Origin: Casuarius casuarius
Taxonomy: Eukaryota > Chordata > Aves > Casuariiformes > Casuariidae
Reading direction: 5' to 3'
Length of the DNA stretch: 64,000 bases
Assembly: GCA_003342895.1 (NCBI GenBank)
Contig: PTFA01000011.1
Span: 5,387,784 to 5,451,783 of the forward strand
The notes under the pieces were generated by a model, which made no database searches, was not told the origin of the DNA, and saw only the letters and a program-made list of their open reading frames with translations. A program made the position numbers and the translations under genes. Below are positions 45,306 to 57,289 of this stretch, one piece after another (the stretch's first letter is position 1; each line of letters begins with the position of its first letter).

Positions 45306-48300
45306 GTTATCTCTCTGAAAAAGCTTTCGTGTGTAAACTTAGAAAGTAAGATGAATTTTGCATTTATGTCTTAAAATTGGATGTTGGAGAATCCATCGGG
45401 AATCTATGGTACAGAGTTTCAGCAAAAGCATTGTGGTAACTATCAACGCTACTGCCTAAGTGGCTCTTGTACAATTTTAAGACTAAAACTCCATGAACTT
45501 CAGCACTGTCACAGCCAGTGCTTTTGGTCTGTTCCTCAGAAAGTCCTTAGTGCCCATGTAGTGCCACAGGCCAGTTACATAATTTTTATTGAAACAGATT
45601 TATGTCAAGGACGATTCTCCTCCCTTTGACCCAAATGAAAGATAAAATACTGACTTTTTGTCCGATGAAGTGAATTGATCCTGTATTTTGTCAAGGCTCG
45701 TTCTGCTAAACTTCAGCAGGTGGACTGCATTGGGCAGTTCTTTTGCAACATCACTGGTGATAGCAAAAGATCCTACCTGATCAGTATCAGGCTGAGTTGT
45801 TCATGTGTTCATGGTCCATATGAGCTGACAGCTCACGGGCATCACTGACACTGACTGAATACTAATAACTTTACTTTCATTGTCTACAAAATCTTCCTTG
45901 CTATGGCTTGTAAAGCTATGTCTAACCTGGGGGGCACTGCAGTATTTCTAGCTCTTGGTCTGACTAGTCATTTCATAACCCCACATTTGGGTAATACCAC
46001 AGCCCTATCCTCTATAGAGCGATTCTTTTTAGGAAAGGGGCCAGGGAGTACTGGCTGTTTTCCCCCACACAGATGACAGAGCAGGAGCAGCACTTTGGGA
46101 TACATCGTAATGCATAACTGTTACTGAGCTTAGCTGTGGCAAATATCTGCAAGAGAGGAACTGGTGTAATGGGCAATTTAATTGTCAGGGTCAGGATGGA
46201 GTTTCTCATCCAAACAAGAAAGGCAAGCCCACAAAGAGGAGAGTGGCTAGCTAAAATGTACACCTTTTTGCCAAAAAGAAACTTGAATTTAGGCCTCCCA
46301 AATCACAGATGAGTGCCTTGACTTGGCTCTTTGCAGCTCCATTTATCCTTATTTCTGGCCTGGTAAACACCCTTTACTGTCCTGATAAAAAATGGGATTC
46401 TCTCTGAACTCTCCAAAATAATGTTCTGGGATGCAAAAGACTGTTTCTTGCCCAGTTGTACTCTGAACTTCTTTGATGAAAAAACTTGAGAGGAGGTNTT
46501 GGAAAGGGAAAGCATTACCATGGTAGTTTTTCTTTTGTTTGTTTTTTCTTTTTTTTACAAGAGCGGATTTGACAGAGGGTGGAAAGTGGTGGCTTATGCA
46601 CTGTCACGATGTTGAAACTTGTCAGCGTGGACAAGCTCTGTTCCCTATGCTCTGAGAGAGGAGGAATAGCAGGAGGGAGGGAATAGGAGAGAATGAGGTG
46701 CACTTTCTTGGATAAGAGCTTTTCTAAGCTTCCAGAAGAGAGGAAATTCAGATGTTTAGCTGGCAGCAGTTGGTAGTGCGGGAAGAGCCCTGGCTCAGTT
46801 CCCTGTTGGGAGCAGAGAGCAGTTTCCCTCCATCTGTTAGGAGCTTCTGATTAGTCAAGGTAGGTTAAATCTTTTTTCCCTCTGCTCCCCCTTCCCAACG
46901 GTTGTGAAATTACTAATTTGTGTTGCTGGGAGCAAAGAGAGGAGAAATGAAACCACAAAGCTCGTGCAGGGCTTTTTATGCTCTTCTCAGGCTGCAGAGG
47001 CTGGAAGGAGATGATTAGAGTGATTCAAGATTGATGGAAGTGATAAGATGGGTGAAAGGGTACTGAAGGCAGCAAGGAATGATGTATTTACTTAATGGGA
47101 TGTCTTAAGTTTCTCTGCCAGGCTGGCTTGTTTGCAATCATCTGTTTAATATTTGCTCTCACCCTATAAAGAATAATGGTGGCTTACTGTACATTTTATG
47201 AAATTGTTTTCAGAAAGGACAAACTCATATCTGCAAGTATGTGAATCGGTATGGGGGGACCGGGGTTATTGCATGCTTTTTTCCCTGTGTCAGTAAGACT
47301 TGTCTCGAGGCTGTGCTGAAGTAAAAACAACTGCATCATGTTACAGTGATGTTTTCCACCTATAGGCACTTCTTAGCTGACTGCCACAGTGATTAAACTG
47401 AGATTGTAAAGGATTGGAAATACGGGCCAGTACAAGGTCTTCAGGCAGCAACTCACTGACACTGGTCTCATCAAGCTCTGGCAGGTTTTGGATCAACAAA
47501 ACAGACACATGATTACGAAAATAAAAAAATAAAAAGATGCCCTGGAAAAAGCCTTCTAGAAAACCCCAAATAGCTACAGGCACNCAGACAAACTAAAAGA
47601 AAAAAAAAAAAAGTATTAATTCTGAAACAGAGAAGGAAACCTTTTTCTTTCCTCTTCTAATCTTTTCTCTCTTTTCACTCTTCACCTTCTGCAACTAATC
47701 TCCTTGGATTCCTTACGTCTCCCACTGTGATATTGATCCATCTCCTCTGAGGGCATTAAACTGCATAACATCCCTATACAACAAGCTTCCCTATTTGTGA
47801 AGCAAGCCCCTGTTAATTCTGCAGTAGCTGGGCTGGCGAAAAATAGTAAAAAAGATAGCCCTAAGCTTGGCACAGCCCAGGACAGCATTGTTTCACAGGA
47901 CTGTTGTCTCACAGCCTACCTNATTTTTGCCACCCCTGGAGTTTGCATTGCAAGGTCTGTCTGCATTATCTAGACATTATTACCAGAGAGGAAATGCTGG
48001 CATACCCTAAGAGGCAGAATGAAAACTGTGATGTGGAGGCTACATCAGCCACTAAATCAGCAACTCTCCCTAGGAGGGATGTGTAGGTTGACAAGCAGAC
48101 TAAACTGAGATTATACAAGGCCCAGATAAAGATGGTTACTTTGGCTACATTCAAATCTGTAAAATTATTATGGAAAGTAACAGCTTCACTTAACCGGAAA
48201 ACAAGAGGTGCATTTTTTTCCTGTCTTACTACATGAAAAGAGGCACTCCTACAAAGCAAAACACTGTTTTCCTGTTAAACACCTTCACACCACCAGCCCC

Positions 48301-51300
48301 CCAAGACTGGAAGAACAACACGGCCAAGAAAATTCCCATGAAGCATCTTTCAAACATGCTCTTTTATAACCCAAACTAGCTAATTTGCATCTAAATTTAC
48401 ATATATCCCACAGTACTTTATTCCATTGATTAAACATCAGTACATTTACATTTACATCACTTCCACATTAACAGCATCACTAGGTCACAGTGANCTTACA
48501 AATGTCTTATCAAAGCCTTTTGTGTCAAAACAGCCCAACTCAGAAATGCTCTATCAAAACACCCTCATCATCCAATGTCAAAACAGCTTCATCAAAGAGT
48601 CTAAGCACATTTGAATCCAGCAAATTAACATATCAAGGCTTTATTGCCTTAATAGCCAAGTAANAAACAAAAACCTAATGCCTTCTCTGTGAAAAGAAAA
48701 TTGTTCTTACTCCCGTTTCCCATTGCCAATTAACAAAGTTCCCACCAACTGGGGCTTGTCAGGAGTGAATTCTTTTCTGACTGTGCCACTACAGTGACCA
48801 TGATTTTCATTTGGTCAAACATGCAGAAGTGGATGGAAGATGCTTCTGGGGACGTAGCCTCAGTGATGGTAAAGTCAGGAAAATGCCCGGGTAGATACAA
48901 GATTATTCAGCAAAGTGAACAGCACTACTGAAAATTTTTTTAAACAAAAACCAAAACATAGTTCTGGACCATTCCCCATTGCATTTCAGTTAGCTCATTA
49001 TTCAGTTTTCAGGCCAAACCTATCATCTTAGTGCTTGGCTACCCTTCTGGGAACTAAATGAATGGAGAAGGGGGAATCACATTTTCTTTTTTTTTCTTTT
49101 TTTTTTAATAAAAAGGAGGTGCNATAAATCCCCAAAGATTAAATCTGAATGTTTTATAAATCTGGTTCTCAGTGGTTCCCTTTCCCTCATGCCCATCTGT
49201 TTACCAGGCAGGAAAAGCACCTAACCATTATGCAAAATAACACAGTTCTGCACTAGTATAGCTGGATCCACATGAATCAAATAATTTCAAATGTAATGAC
49301 TCTCCTCCTCTGCTTTGTGAGTGGGGTGTTTGTAGGGCAGAAGGGTTTCAGGGACTGATCCCATCACAGGACAGAGTGCTTGAATACGAACATACATAAC
49401 TTCCAGGTATAAGTACAGTCAGGACAGCAATATTTAGTGTATTCTTGAATAAGGACATGCATAAACCATCATATAAAAATGCAATAATACAGTATGCAAG
49501 TCTGGAATGTCAGCACTGCAAATATTCATGTTCAGGCAACACTCACAATTTCAAGCAGTGACTTTCTTAATAGGTAAAATTTTCAAATTTAGAATACATA
49601 AATATAAATCAGCTTGTTACATTCTTTCCATTATTTTTTTCAGGATGTTAACTAACAACCAAAGAAATTAAATTTATAAGCAAGAAAAAGGTTGTGGCCA
49701 TTTGCTCATAGCTGACCTTGCAGTAAAGACATTGAGTCATACCCATTTGTGCTAGGGCAGGATCTGTTGCATTTTTCTCTGTTTCCCATATGAGCCATTT
49801 CTGTGGTAGCACAGAGTGATACCATGAATTCAGATTGATTGTATCGATGTGGAACAAATCAGAAGCAGCAGCTGCGAATTTATAGAGAAAGACCTGACTA
49901 GTATGTTACTGTTATCTCCAGGAAAAACAAATGAGGACATGGCCACATACCTTGATCTTGTATAAGTCCTTTCTATTTAATTTTTCAGATTTGTTTCACT
50001 CTGAAATCATACTTTTAAAATTCATGGCATTTTTTTCAACAGATGTGCAGCAGTTCCTACATAATACCCTCCCCTTAAAAATGTTCTCTCAATATAGGAA
50101 ATATTGCCTCTATTTTAAGTGAGAAGAATCTTGCTGAATTCATGAACTTCTTAAGTATGATCAATGTGAAGAGATAGAAAAACAATTCACTCTGCTATAA
50201 TTGTGGCATTTAGCTCATACTTAATTACGCTTTAATGGCTCATTACATTTATTCATACTTTTTTTTCATATCCTAAAAGTAAAATAGTGATTTCCAATCT
50301 GTAGTTGGAGAAGCAATCTCAGTATTTCAATGACCAGCTTCACAATACTAGTGTTTTAATGCTAGCTCTTTTTTTTTCCTTTTGTTTCTCCAAGTTCTTC
50401 ACTGGAAACAAGATGTGCAAAACCAATTTAAATTCAAGAGGGGAAGTATTTTATATCTCTCTGGTAGAAACTTCTACTGCCTGAGAGCTGGAGAGGAAAT
50501 AGGAGCTGTCTTCATAAGTTGGTGTCATCCAGGGGAATTAGGGCTAGTGACACACACATGTGAAACAAAAGCAGAGAAAGAAGGTGAAGGGCACCATGAG
50601 GCTATTCAATTGCAGGAGGGAACAGCAAAAAGAAGTGAAGCAGTAGGGTCAGGAGTCAGAAGAGAGACACATGCATGAAGGAATGAAAAGACCTCATGAA
50701 ATGATACTTCTGTGAAAGTGGGGCCTTTTGTTTCTGTAACTTTGATTACAGAATAAAAGTCCAAATTCTGCCATCCATAATCACGAGGGCAGCTCAGGGA
50801 CTGCAGCAGGGTTGGTGCAAAGGGCAGGAGAAGGGTCTGCTGCTGCCGTAGGACTGCGGTGATAGTGGGACTTTCACCAAAGGTCGCTGAAAAGGTTGCT
50901 GTTGGTGAGCTGGTAAAAGAGCTGCTGACAGTGCAAGACATCCCAAGGACAACTGAGAGCAAGGCCAGGACCTGAAATACTGCTTCAGTAGGACAAAAGC
51001 TCAGTTATTACTAGATCCGATGGAGCAAGCATATTGCAACTGATAGGGGTCGTGGGAGGAGAAACCTACATAAAATTTACAGATCACCTAAAATCTCTGA
51101 CAACTGAGAGTAGGAGCAGCAGTACTCCACTAGAGCAGCAGCCCTCAGGCCTGAGTTTCAGCACCATAACAGTCATTTTGCAATGGCTCTGAAATCACTG
51201 TGGTATCACCAGCCTCACAATAATGTACTGGAGTGGAGAATCCACCCTTGACATAAGGAACCTTGGCAGCAAAACGACTGGGAAATTGAAGAGAGAATTC

Positions 51301-51415
51301 CAGCATTCTGGTAATTTGTGATACAAATGACTTCTATCAGAATTTATTCCAAGTAACTAAGAGACTCTGTATACAAGGGCACCAGCGTGTCGCCCAGTGC
51401 ATATATCAGTGCTGG
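45306..51415. other. Non-coding stretch, nothing supported
   Basis: No gene is recognised in these 6 kb. 46500-47000 is purine-rich on plus with an AAG|GTAGGT donor-like site at about 46858 and no clear partner. Poly-A/T tracts are at 47596-47612 and 49085-49110. ORFs such as 47966-48259 minus (97 codons), 50382-50678 plus (98 codons, preceded by a T-rich acceptor-like CTCCAAG) and 50606-50962 minus (118 codons) are unrecognised, and the last two overlap on opposite strands. Confidence 0.45.
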
Positions 51416-51419
51416 CACA

Positions 51420-51620
51420 AAACACCTTAAGATTCGCTTTCCAATTAGAGGTCAGGTGCCTCAATGGAGCCTGATAATCACAATGGCTGAGAAACTAGGA
51501 AGTGACTCGCGGAATAAATGAGCTCGCAAGATATTTCATTGCAAATTACAATTGCACCTCGATACGGTCATTAAGCCAATGACATAACTGAGAAACTTAG
51601 CACCGTCTTTCTGACCAGTT
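51420..51620. promoter_or_regulatory. CpG-retaining AT-rich block, enhancer-like
   Basis: Several isolated CpGs are kept (TTCGC, CTCGCGG, CTCGC, CTCGATACGG, ACCGT) next to TCCAATTAGAGG, TTGCAAATTACAATTGCA and CATTAAGCCAATGAC. These provide homeodomain-like, C/EBP- or octamer-like and CCAAT-like words. There is no ORF and no known repeat signature. The pattern fits a conserved non-coding element, which is inference. Confidence 0.3.
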
Positions 51621-51624
51621 CAGC

Positions 51625-54600
51625 TGGATTGCCAAGTATGTAAAAGCAATAGCCAAAAACTAGCCAATGATATAATAATGTAGTAAAGACTTCTTTGCCA
51701 TAGTAAATGATTCCAGGATAAAGATCCACAGCATTTCAGATGATCAGCTTTATGGTAGGAAAATATAGCCCTTGTGTTTAAAGTTGTATTGTCACACTTT
51801 ATGTAGGGTTTTCATGAAAGCACTGTTTGCTATTACCACTAGTGAAATGCAGCCTGAAGCAGCAATAATGTTACAGTATTGCTACGAGGCTGTCCCAGGC
51901 AGAGGGGACTGGGTCCGTGCGAGCCACTTCTTAAGAGCTAGACACGCTGCAGCCTCTTGACAGAGCCAGACTATCCCAGAATAGCAGAAATAAAGTCTGG
52001 ACTGAAATGGCAAGAAAAAGAAAATAAAAACCTTAAATACAGAACACACTTCAGAAATGTTCAGCCACCATCTTCTTAACTTTTGCAGACGATTTCTCTT
52101 TTAGTTCAGCATTTTAGCTCAAACCACTTAAGTCTTCAGAGGCTGCACTGACAAGCAAAAAGTCTAATTACCATGTTTAGTTTGCTCTTTTTAGCATGCT
52201 CTGCAGGCCTTGTCATGATTTCACAGAGAAAAGAGGGTTATTTTTTTCCTTTTAGCAAATTCTTCACTGCCCTTCTTNTTAGAGTAATACTGCACCAGAG
52301 ATTACTTTGATTGTTTGGTTATGTTAAAATTGCCATTAATGGTGTTCTCCTTTGAAACTTCTTCCTGTGGGTTTATTTTTATACATATAGTGGAGAATTT
52401 TATTTGTTTTTTTGTTTGTTTACTACCACACACAAGAAAAGCACACATAAATCAAATGCTTTGTCCCTCAGGCTTCACTTGTCTTGCCTTTCATTATGTT
52501 GCATCAGAAATTTCAATAAAACCCGCTAAGTAATAATTCTATAAAGACATGAAAGTGGAATGCAGCACACTGACAAATCGCTGGGGGTTGAATATACAAA
52601 TAATCTTTTTGAAAGAGAGAAGAATCCTCACTGAAGTTAATTTCTTCCTTATTTCTTTTTTTTTAACCTAAAGTTTAAATAGTTTTTATTTACAAAACCA
52701 TATACTGATGAAACAAAAACTCTTGCATTACAACGAAGATGGAGAAAATTTGTAAGGCGTATAAAAGCAACAGTTGTATCTAACATGTCCTCGTTTTTAA
52801 TCTGATTTCAGTAGTCAGCTCTACTTGTTACAGAAGAGAGACTTTGACAAACACCGACACTAGCACTGATAGGAAACAAAGATCATTAAGAAACAGATGT
52901 ATTACTACAAAAATGGAAAAAAAGACCACATAATTGTATACTATTACAGGCTGCACATTAATGGGCAATGAATTGCAATATGCAAAATATCTGAAAATTC
53001 ATTCTGTCCATGGGGAAAGGTATGATAAAGAGTACTTTGAAGGGAGGGACAAAAAAGAATTCTAAACTTCTAAACATATGAAGTGAGAAATGTGGGAAAT
53101 AGTAAATACTGAAATAACTTTGCATTCTCTTCTGTGAAATCAAAAGACGAAGGGCCTAATCACATTGTCAGGCAATTTTTTTTGCTTTTCTCGCATCCCA
53201 NGCATTTTGCCTGGAATACAGTGACGCTTTTCTATGCTTGTTACCTCCTCCCTCCCGTGCACGTTTCCTGGCTGGGCTGTCTCAAACCAATTCAGTTTCA
53301 TCTTTCATGCAGCAGTGTGACAATGACAGCATCTGACCCAAGAATCACAGGGTAGATATGGCAATAGTGACATTACTGTTGTCACTTGGGATAACAGTAA
53401 TAAACCTGGCAGAGTTTCTACAGATATAATAGGCTGTTTCGTGTGATATTAGAAAGACTCACATACCAGTCACCCTGTTCCTCTTTGTCTCCATGCTAAG
53501 GGACTGAGAATTGATGCAAAGGCATTAAACCCTATACCTGAAATCATAGGAATAATGGCTTCTTTTACACTCAACCATGCCTTTGATCGAAACTTTTAAT
53601 ATTTGTCTCATTTTAAAAGCTTATTATAAGCCCCAACATCTAGTGCTTCACTGCTAAGTCCATACACTTTGAGAAAAGGACGAGGATGACCAACCAAAAA
53701 GGAAGTTTTGCCTGAAAATGTGGTGCAATAAAATTACATAAATAAATCAGATGCAACGAGAAGCTTCCAAACAGGGAATGAAGCAATGAGTAATCATCAT
53801 TCATGGACAAAAAGTTCTTGCAAATATTCACTCAAATATTTGGAATGACTTTTCACAGTTTCTTACATATTTCCTAAAGCTTTTCTTCTCACTGGCAGGC
53901 TGGTAATGTCTTTTTGTTTGTTTGTTTTTAAACTAGTATGGATGTCTGAAAAGAAAACTCCCAAGTCCTCTGTGCACTGTTTGGCACTGTCAGTTATGGA
54001 TTTGCTGATGTGAGTGCTTGTGCTAGGAGTGCTTGATTGGTCTAGTCATCACCAACGACATAATACGAGTAAGAAGTAGCAAAAGCTCAGACAGATGCAT
54101 GAGCATGTGTATGTATTTTTAAATGCCTGAAAGCTTGTTTAAAAGCATTCAGGTTAGTCAATAGGTTTAAAGATCCACCTGCTCTTCAATGGTTGAATTC
54201 ATATGAGCACAGTTTTAAGCAAAGGAGTCCATTCATTATTTTGATGTAGGATCAATCCTGCTTTTTCATCCAAGCCTTATACCTTGTCAATTAGTAAAGC
54301 TGATGGGAGGACAAAAAATAGTTTAGTGCTAAGAAAGTTTGTCTCTTCCCTCTTCTCACTTCCCAGAAAACTTCTGACAAGTGTCTCTGATGTATATGTA
54401 AAACTGGATAAAGAACATATACTGTATTTTAAAGTAGCAAGCCATTAGCAAAAAGGACAGAACAGTGTTTACAGCATTCCTGAAGAACAGAGATTCAAGT
54501 GGGGTGACCCTCTCCTGTTTCCAAATGCTTTTACTCAATGAGTAACAAGACCCAGCCTCAAAGGTGAGCTAGAAAGGGTCTTTCACTCTCCGCCTTTGAG

Positions 54601-56570
54601 AAATGGAAAATTAAATGTTAAAGACACTGACAGACCAAAACAAGACAGACAACGCTCCCCAGATCTCTCCCTCCTTTCTTTTTCATCTTCCCAGCTTAGA
54701 CCTAGCAGAAGCAGCACTTGCAAACAGTCTGCTCCCACCACTCTGGCTGTTTTGGCAGCCATGGTCCCATCAGCTCATCCAGACAGCAGCCCCCAGGAGA
54801 GCCAGGGGCCCTCCAAAAAGGACTTTCCCTTGGAAAGGAGACACAAAAGCCAGGAGCCCAGCCATGCCATCAGCTGTGTGGCATGTCTCCTTACTAAGGC
54901 TGAGTGTTCATCCCCTGTCCTCAGGAGACCAGACCACAGAAGACATTTTTGAAAGTTTGAGGGTGTTTTAAACTGTCCAAGTAGACCAAGGCAATGAGAA
55001 GGAAAAGAAGCAGTGTTCATCACATAAATCCTGTGTTAGACCTGCTAGATAGCTATAAGCTCAAAGAAATGCAGTGCATCCATCAAAAGCTTTGATGGTA
55101 GGCCTACCTCATATTTACCAAGGAAAAGGTGAAAAAAAGCCTCAAAATGTGACTGATAAACTGCAAGGAGAAATTTTCTTCCCAGCACGAAGTATAGTGA
55201 GGGTGACATATATGAAAGGAATCAATTCCTTTTTCACTTCATCACTGGAGACGAGTNGCTGGCTTTGGGATCATTTGCTTTCCTCTGTTCTATGTTGTTT
55301 CNGTCTGCAAAGGCAGAGAGTAGTATCACAAAGGCAGGTGATTTTAACAGGAGGAAAACATAATGTCATTTGTAAAATTACCTGTGATCTTGGGAGTTTG
55401 CCTTCAAACAGGAAGGTTGATGTTAGGAGCTGATGGGTCCGTGAAACTGCCCTAAAAGGGGGTGGGAGCAGACCAATTTCTCAGTTACTCTCAACATGGC
55501 ACTTCAAGGTTGAGGCCTGCACCCCATAAGATTAAAGAGGCTTCTGCACTCTACAGAGCACAGCTTTTCATTGCTAGGCAGACACCGACTGCTTCATCAA
55601 TGATTAGAGGAATAAGCCCTGGGCTAGTAAGTTGCTTTCCTTAGAGCACCAGTACATTCAACAAGTCAGGATCTTATAGGAGAGGAAATGTGTTTTATTG
55701 GGAAAACTGCTACAGCTGGAAAAATGGTCAGGTTTTGAAGTGTACAAGCCCTTCTTCTGCTCTCATGAAAGCAGATATTTCTCATATTTTTAGACCATCA
55801 GAGCTACATACAACATCATAGCGTGTAAACACTAACAAAAGCAAATCACTGTTGGTCTGTTGGAATAATAAAGGGTGCAGTGCTACCGTAAGACTGCAAT
55901 AGCTTTGCAGTCAGAGAATTCTTATGCTTAAATCTTTGTGTTGAAATCCAGTGACCANCTTAAACGGCAGCAATACATAAGGGAGATTAACCATTAAATT
56001 GTTGGTTCCTGGGAAGAACAGTTTGCAAATCAAGCACTACAAGTTATTGAAAAAGAACTTTCTTTTACAAACAGTCAGGGCACAAGATAGAGGTGAGTTG
56101 CTACTGGCCCTAGTTAGCTCCAATCCCCCAAGAAAATTATCCAGAGTCTTAAGAACTGAGAGGCACTTGGCAGTAGCAATCAATATGATGCAGTGGTTCT
56201 TTGATTGCTAGACAAAAGTTCAACGATTAAACTTTAATGCAGCATCTCAGAGCAAATGTTTTAGAAATTTTGATCGTGTTCGAAACGATTAACTAGAAAA
56301 ACTGTTTTAATTTTAAAAAGTATGAGGATGTAGATATAGGCTGGCATATATTTAAGTCAGTTTTGTTACATCTGCACTTACAGGCAACTCATTTGCTAAT
56401 AAGGGTTTGGGGGGGAGGGGTGCACAATGTTTTAAAAGCCTCAATTTAATTACTAAGATGCAATATGAGTGAAACTGTTCCTTTTGCTATTCTCTACTAT
56501 TACCCATAATACATGTAGAACATGAATTCATTTGCAATCAGTATTTTAAAACACTGTTCCTGGAAAGGTT
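51625..56570. other. Non-coding stretch, nothing supported
   Basis: Contains (TTTG)n-like tracts at 52400-52425 and 53911-53930, and a G run at 56409-56420. Two 118-codon ORFs at 54596-54971 overlap almost completely in different plus frames and an 82-codon minus ORF also overlaps them, which points to a stop-poor stretch rather than a gene. Confidence 0.45.
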
Positions 56571-56574
56571 CAGA

Positions 56575-57231
56575 TTCCCAGTTGCATTCAAATTTATTTA
56601 GTGGACAATTTATTACATTATCTATACTGTACATTAAAATTGTATTTGTACATCTGTATCTATCAAAAGATGTCCTATACTTTGTTCCTTGAATTTCAGT
56701 GAGGCCTCAATTATTTTAATGTACATTCTTAACTTTCAATAGATCAAGGAGAATATCTGCAACCACTAAACCTAGAACAAAGTAATTTAACTTTGCAGTT
56801 TCATCACCCATACTGCACATTTCAAATCCACTTACTTCACATTTGTTTCCCCTGGAACTCTTCCATAATGAGAATGACAATTTCAAGGAAGCAATAAAAT
56901 AATAATCTTATCAATAGTAAAAATTTAAATTTAAATCTGTGAGATTGTGCATGTCATATAAATATTATAATGCTCAATAGTGTTGTTTGATTATATTGAA
57001 GAGTAATTATACTTAAAAAATTTTTTCTTTCTTACAATCCTAACATGCTGTTGATACCTATTTTTATTCATGACAAGGCATATATAATGACAGGAGAAAT
57101 GATGATAGTAGCAATCAATGTGATGCCAGCAGAAAACCAAACATAACTTCCTGAAAAGTCAGGCTCAGTAGGAGCTGAAGTCCCTATTTGGATCTGTGCA
57201 AATGACTGTACTAGAAGTTGATCAGAATTCC
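56575..57231 (-). CDS. Candidate terminal exon: C-terminal hydrophobic tail, stop and 3' UTR (coding part 57068-57231)
   Basis: On the minus strand a branch-point-like CTAAAC sits a few tens of bases before a TATTGTAG acceptor at 57232-57233. Only one frame is open; it needs one base from an upstream exon and then gives 53 complete codons and TGA (57068-57070). The peptide has a polar part (NSDQLLVQSFAQIQIGTSAP), a small-residue FSGS segment, then a strongly hydrophobic stretch (YVWFSAGITLIATIIIS) reaching almost to the end (PVIIYALS). This is the layout of a GPI-attachment signal or a very short-tailed type I membrane protein. The DNA beyond the stop is AT-rich and UTR-like, with AATAAA signals (minus strand) at 56609-56614 and 56593-56598, giving a predicted end near 56575. 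The polypyrimidine tract is weak. I do not recognise the protein, and no upstream exon was found between here and 64000. Chance remains possible. Confidence 0.4.
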
Positions 57232-57289
57232 CTACAATATACATACAGGGCAAAGTTTAGCCCCAGTATAAATAGCTATATTGTTTCCT

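Noticed and set aside
50382..50962. Overlapping ORFs of 98 codons (plus) and 118 codons (minus)
   Set aside because: Opposite-strand overlap, no recognisable motif, and only a weak acceptor-like site before the plus ORF.
54596..54971. Two overlapping 118-codon plus ORFs plus an 82-codon minus ORF
   Set aside because: Open frames on both strands at the same place indicate a stop-poor stretch, not a gene.
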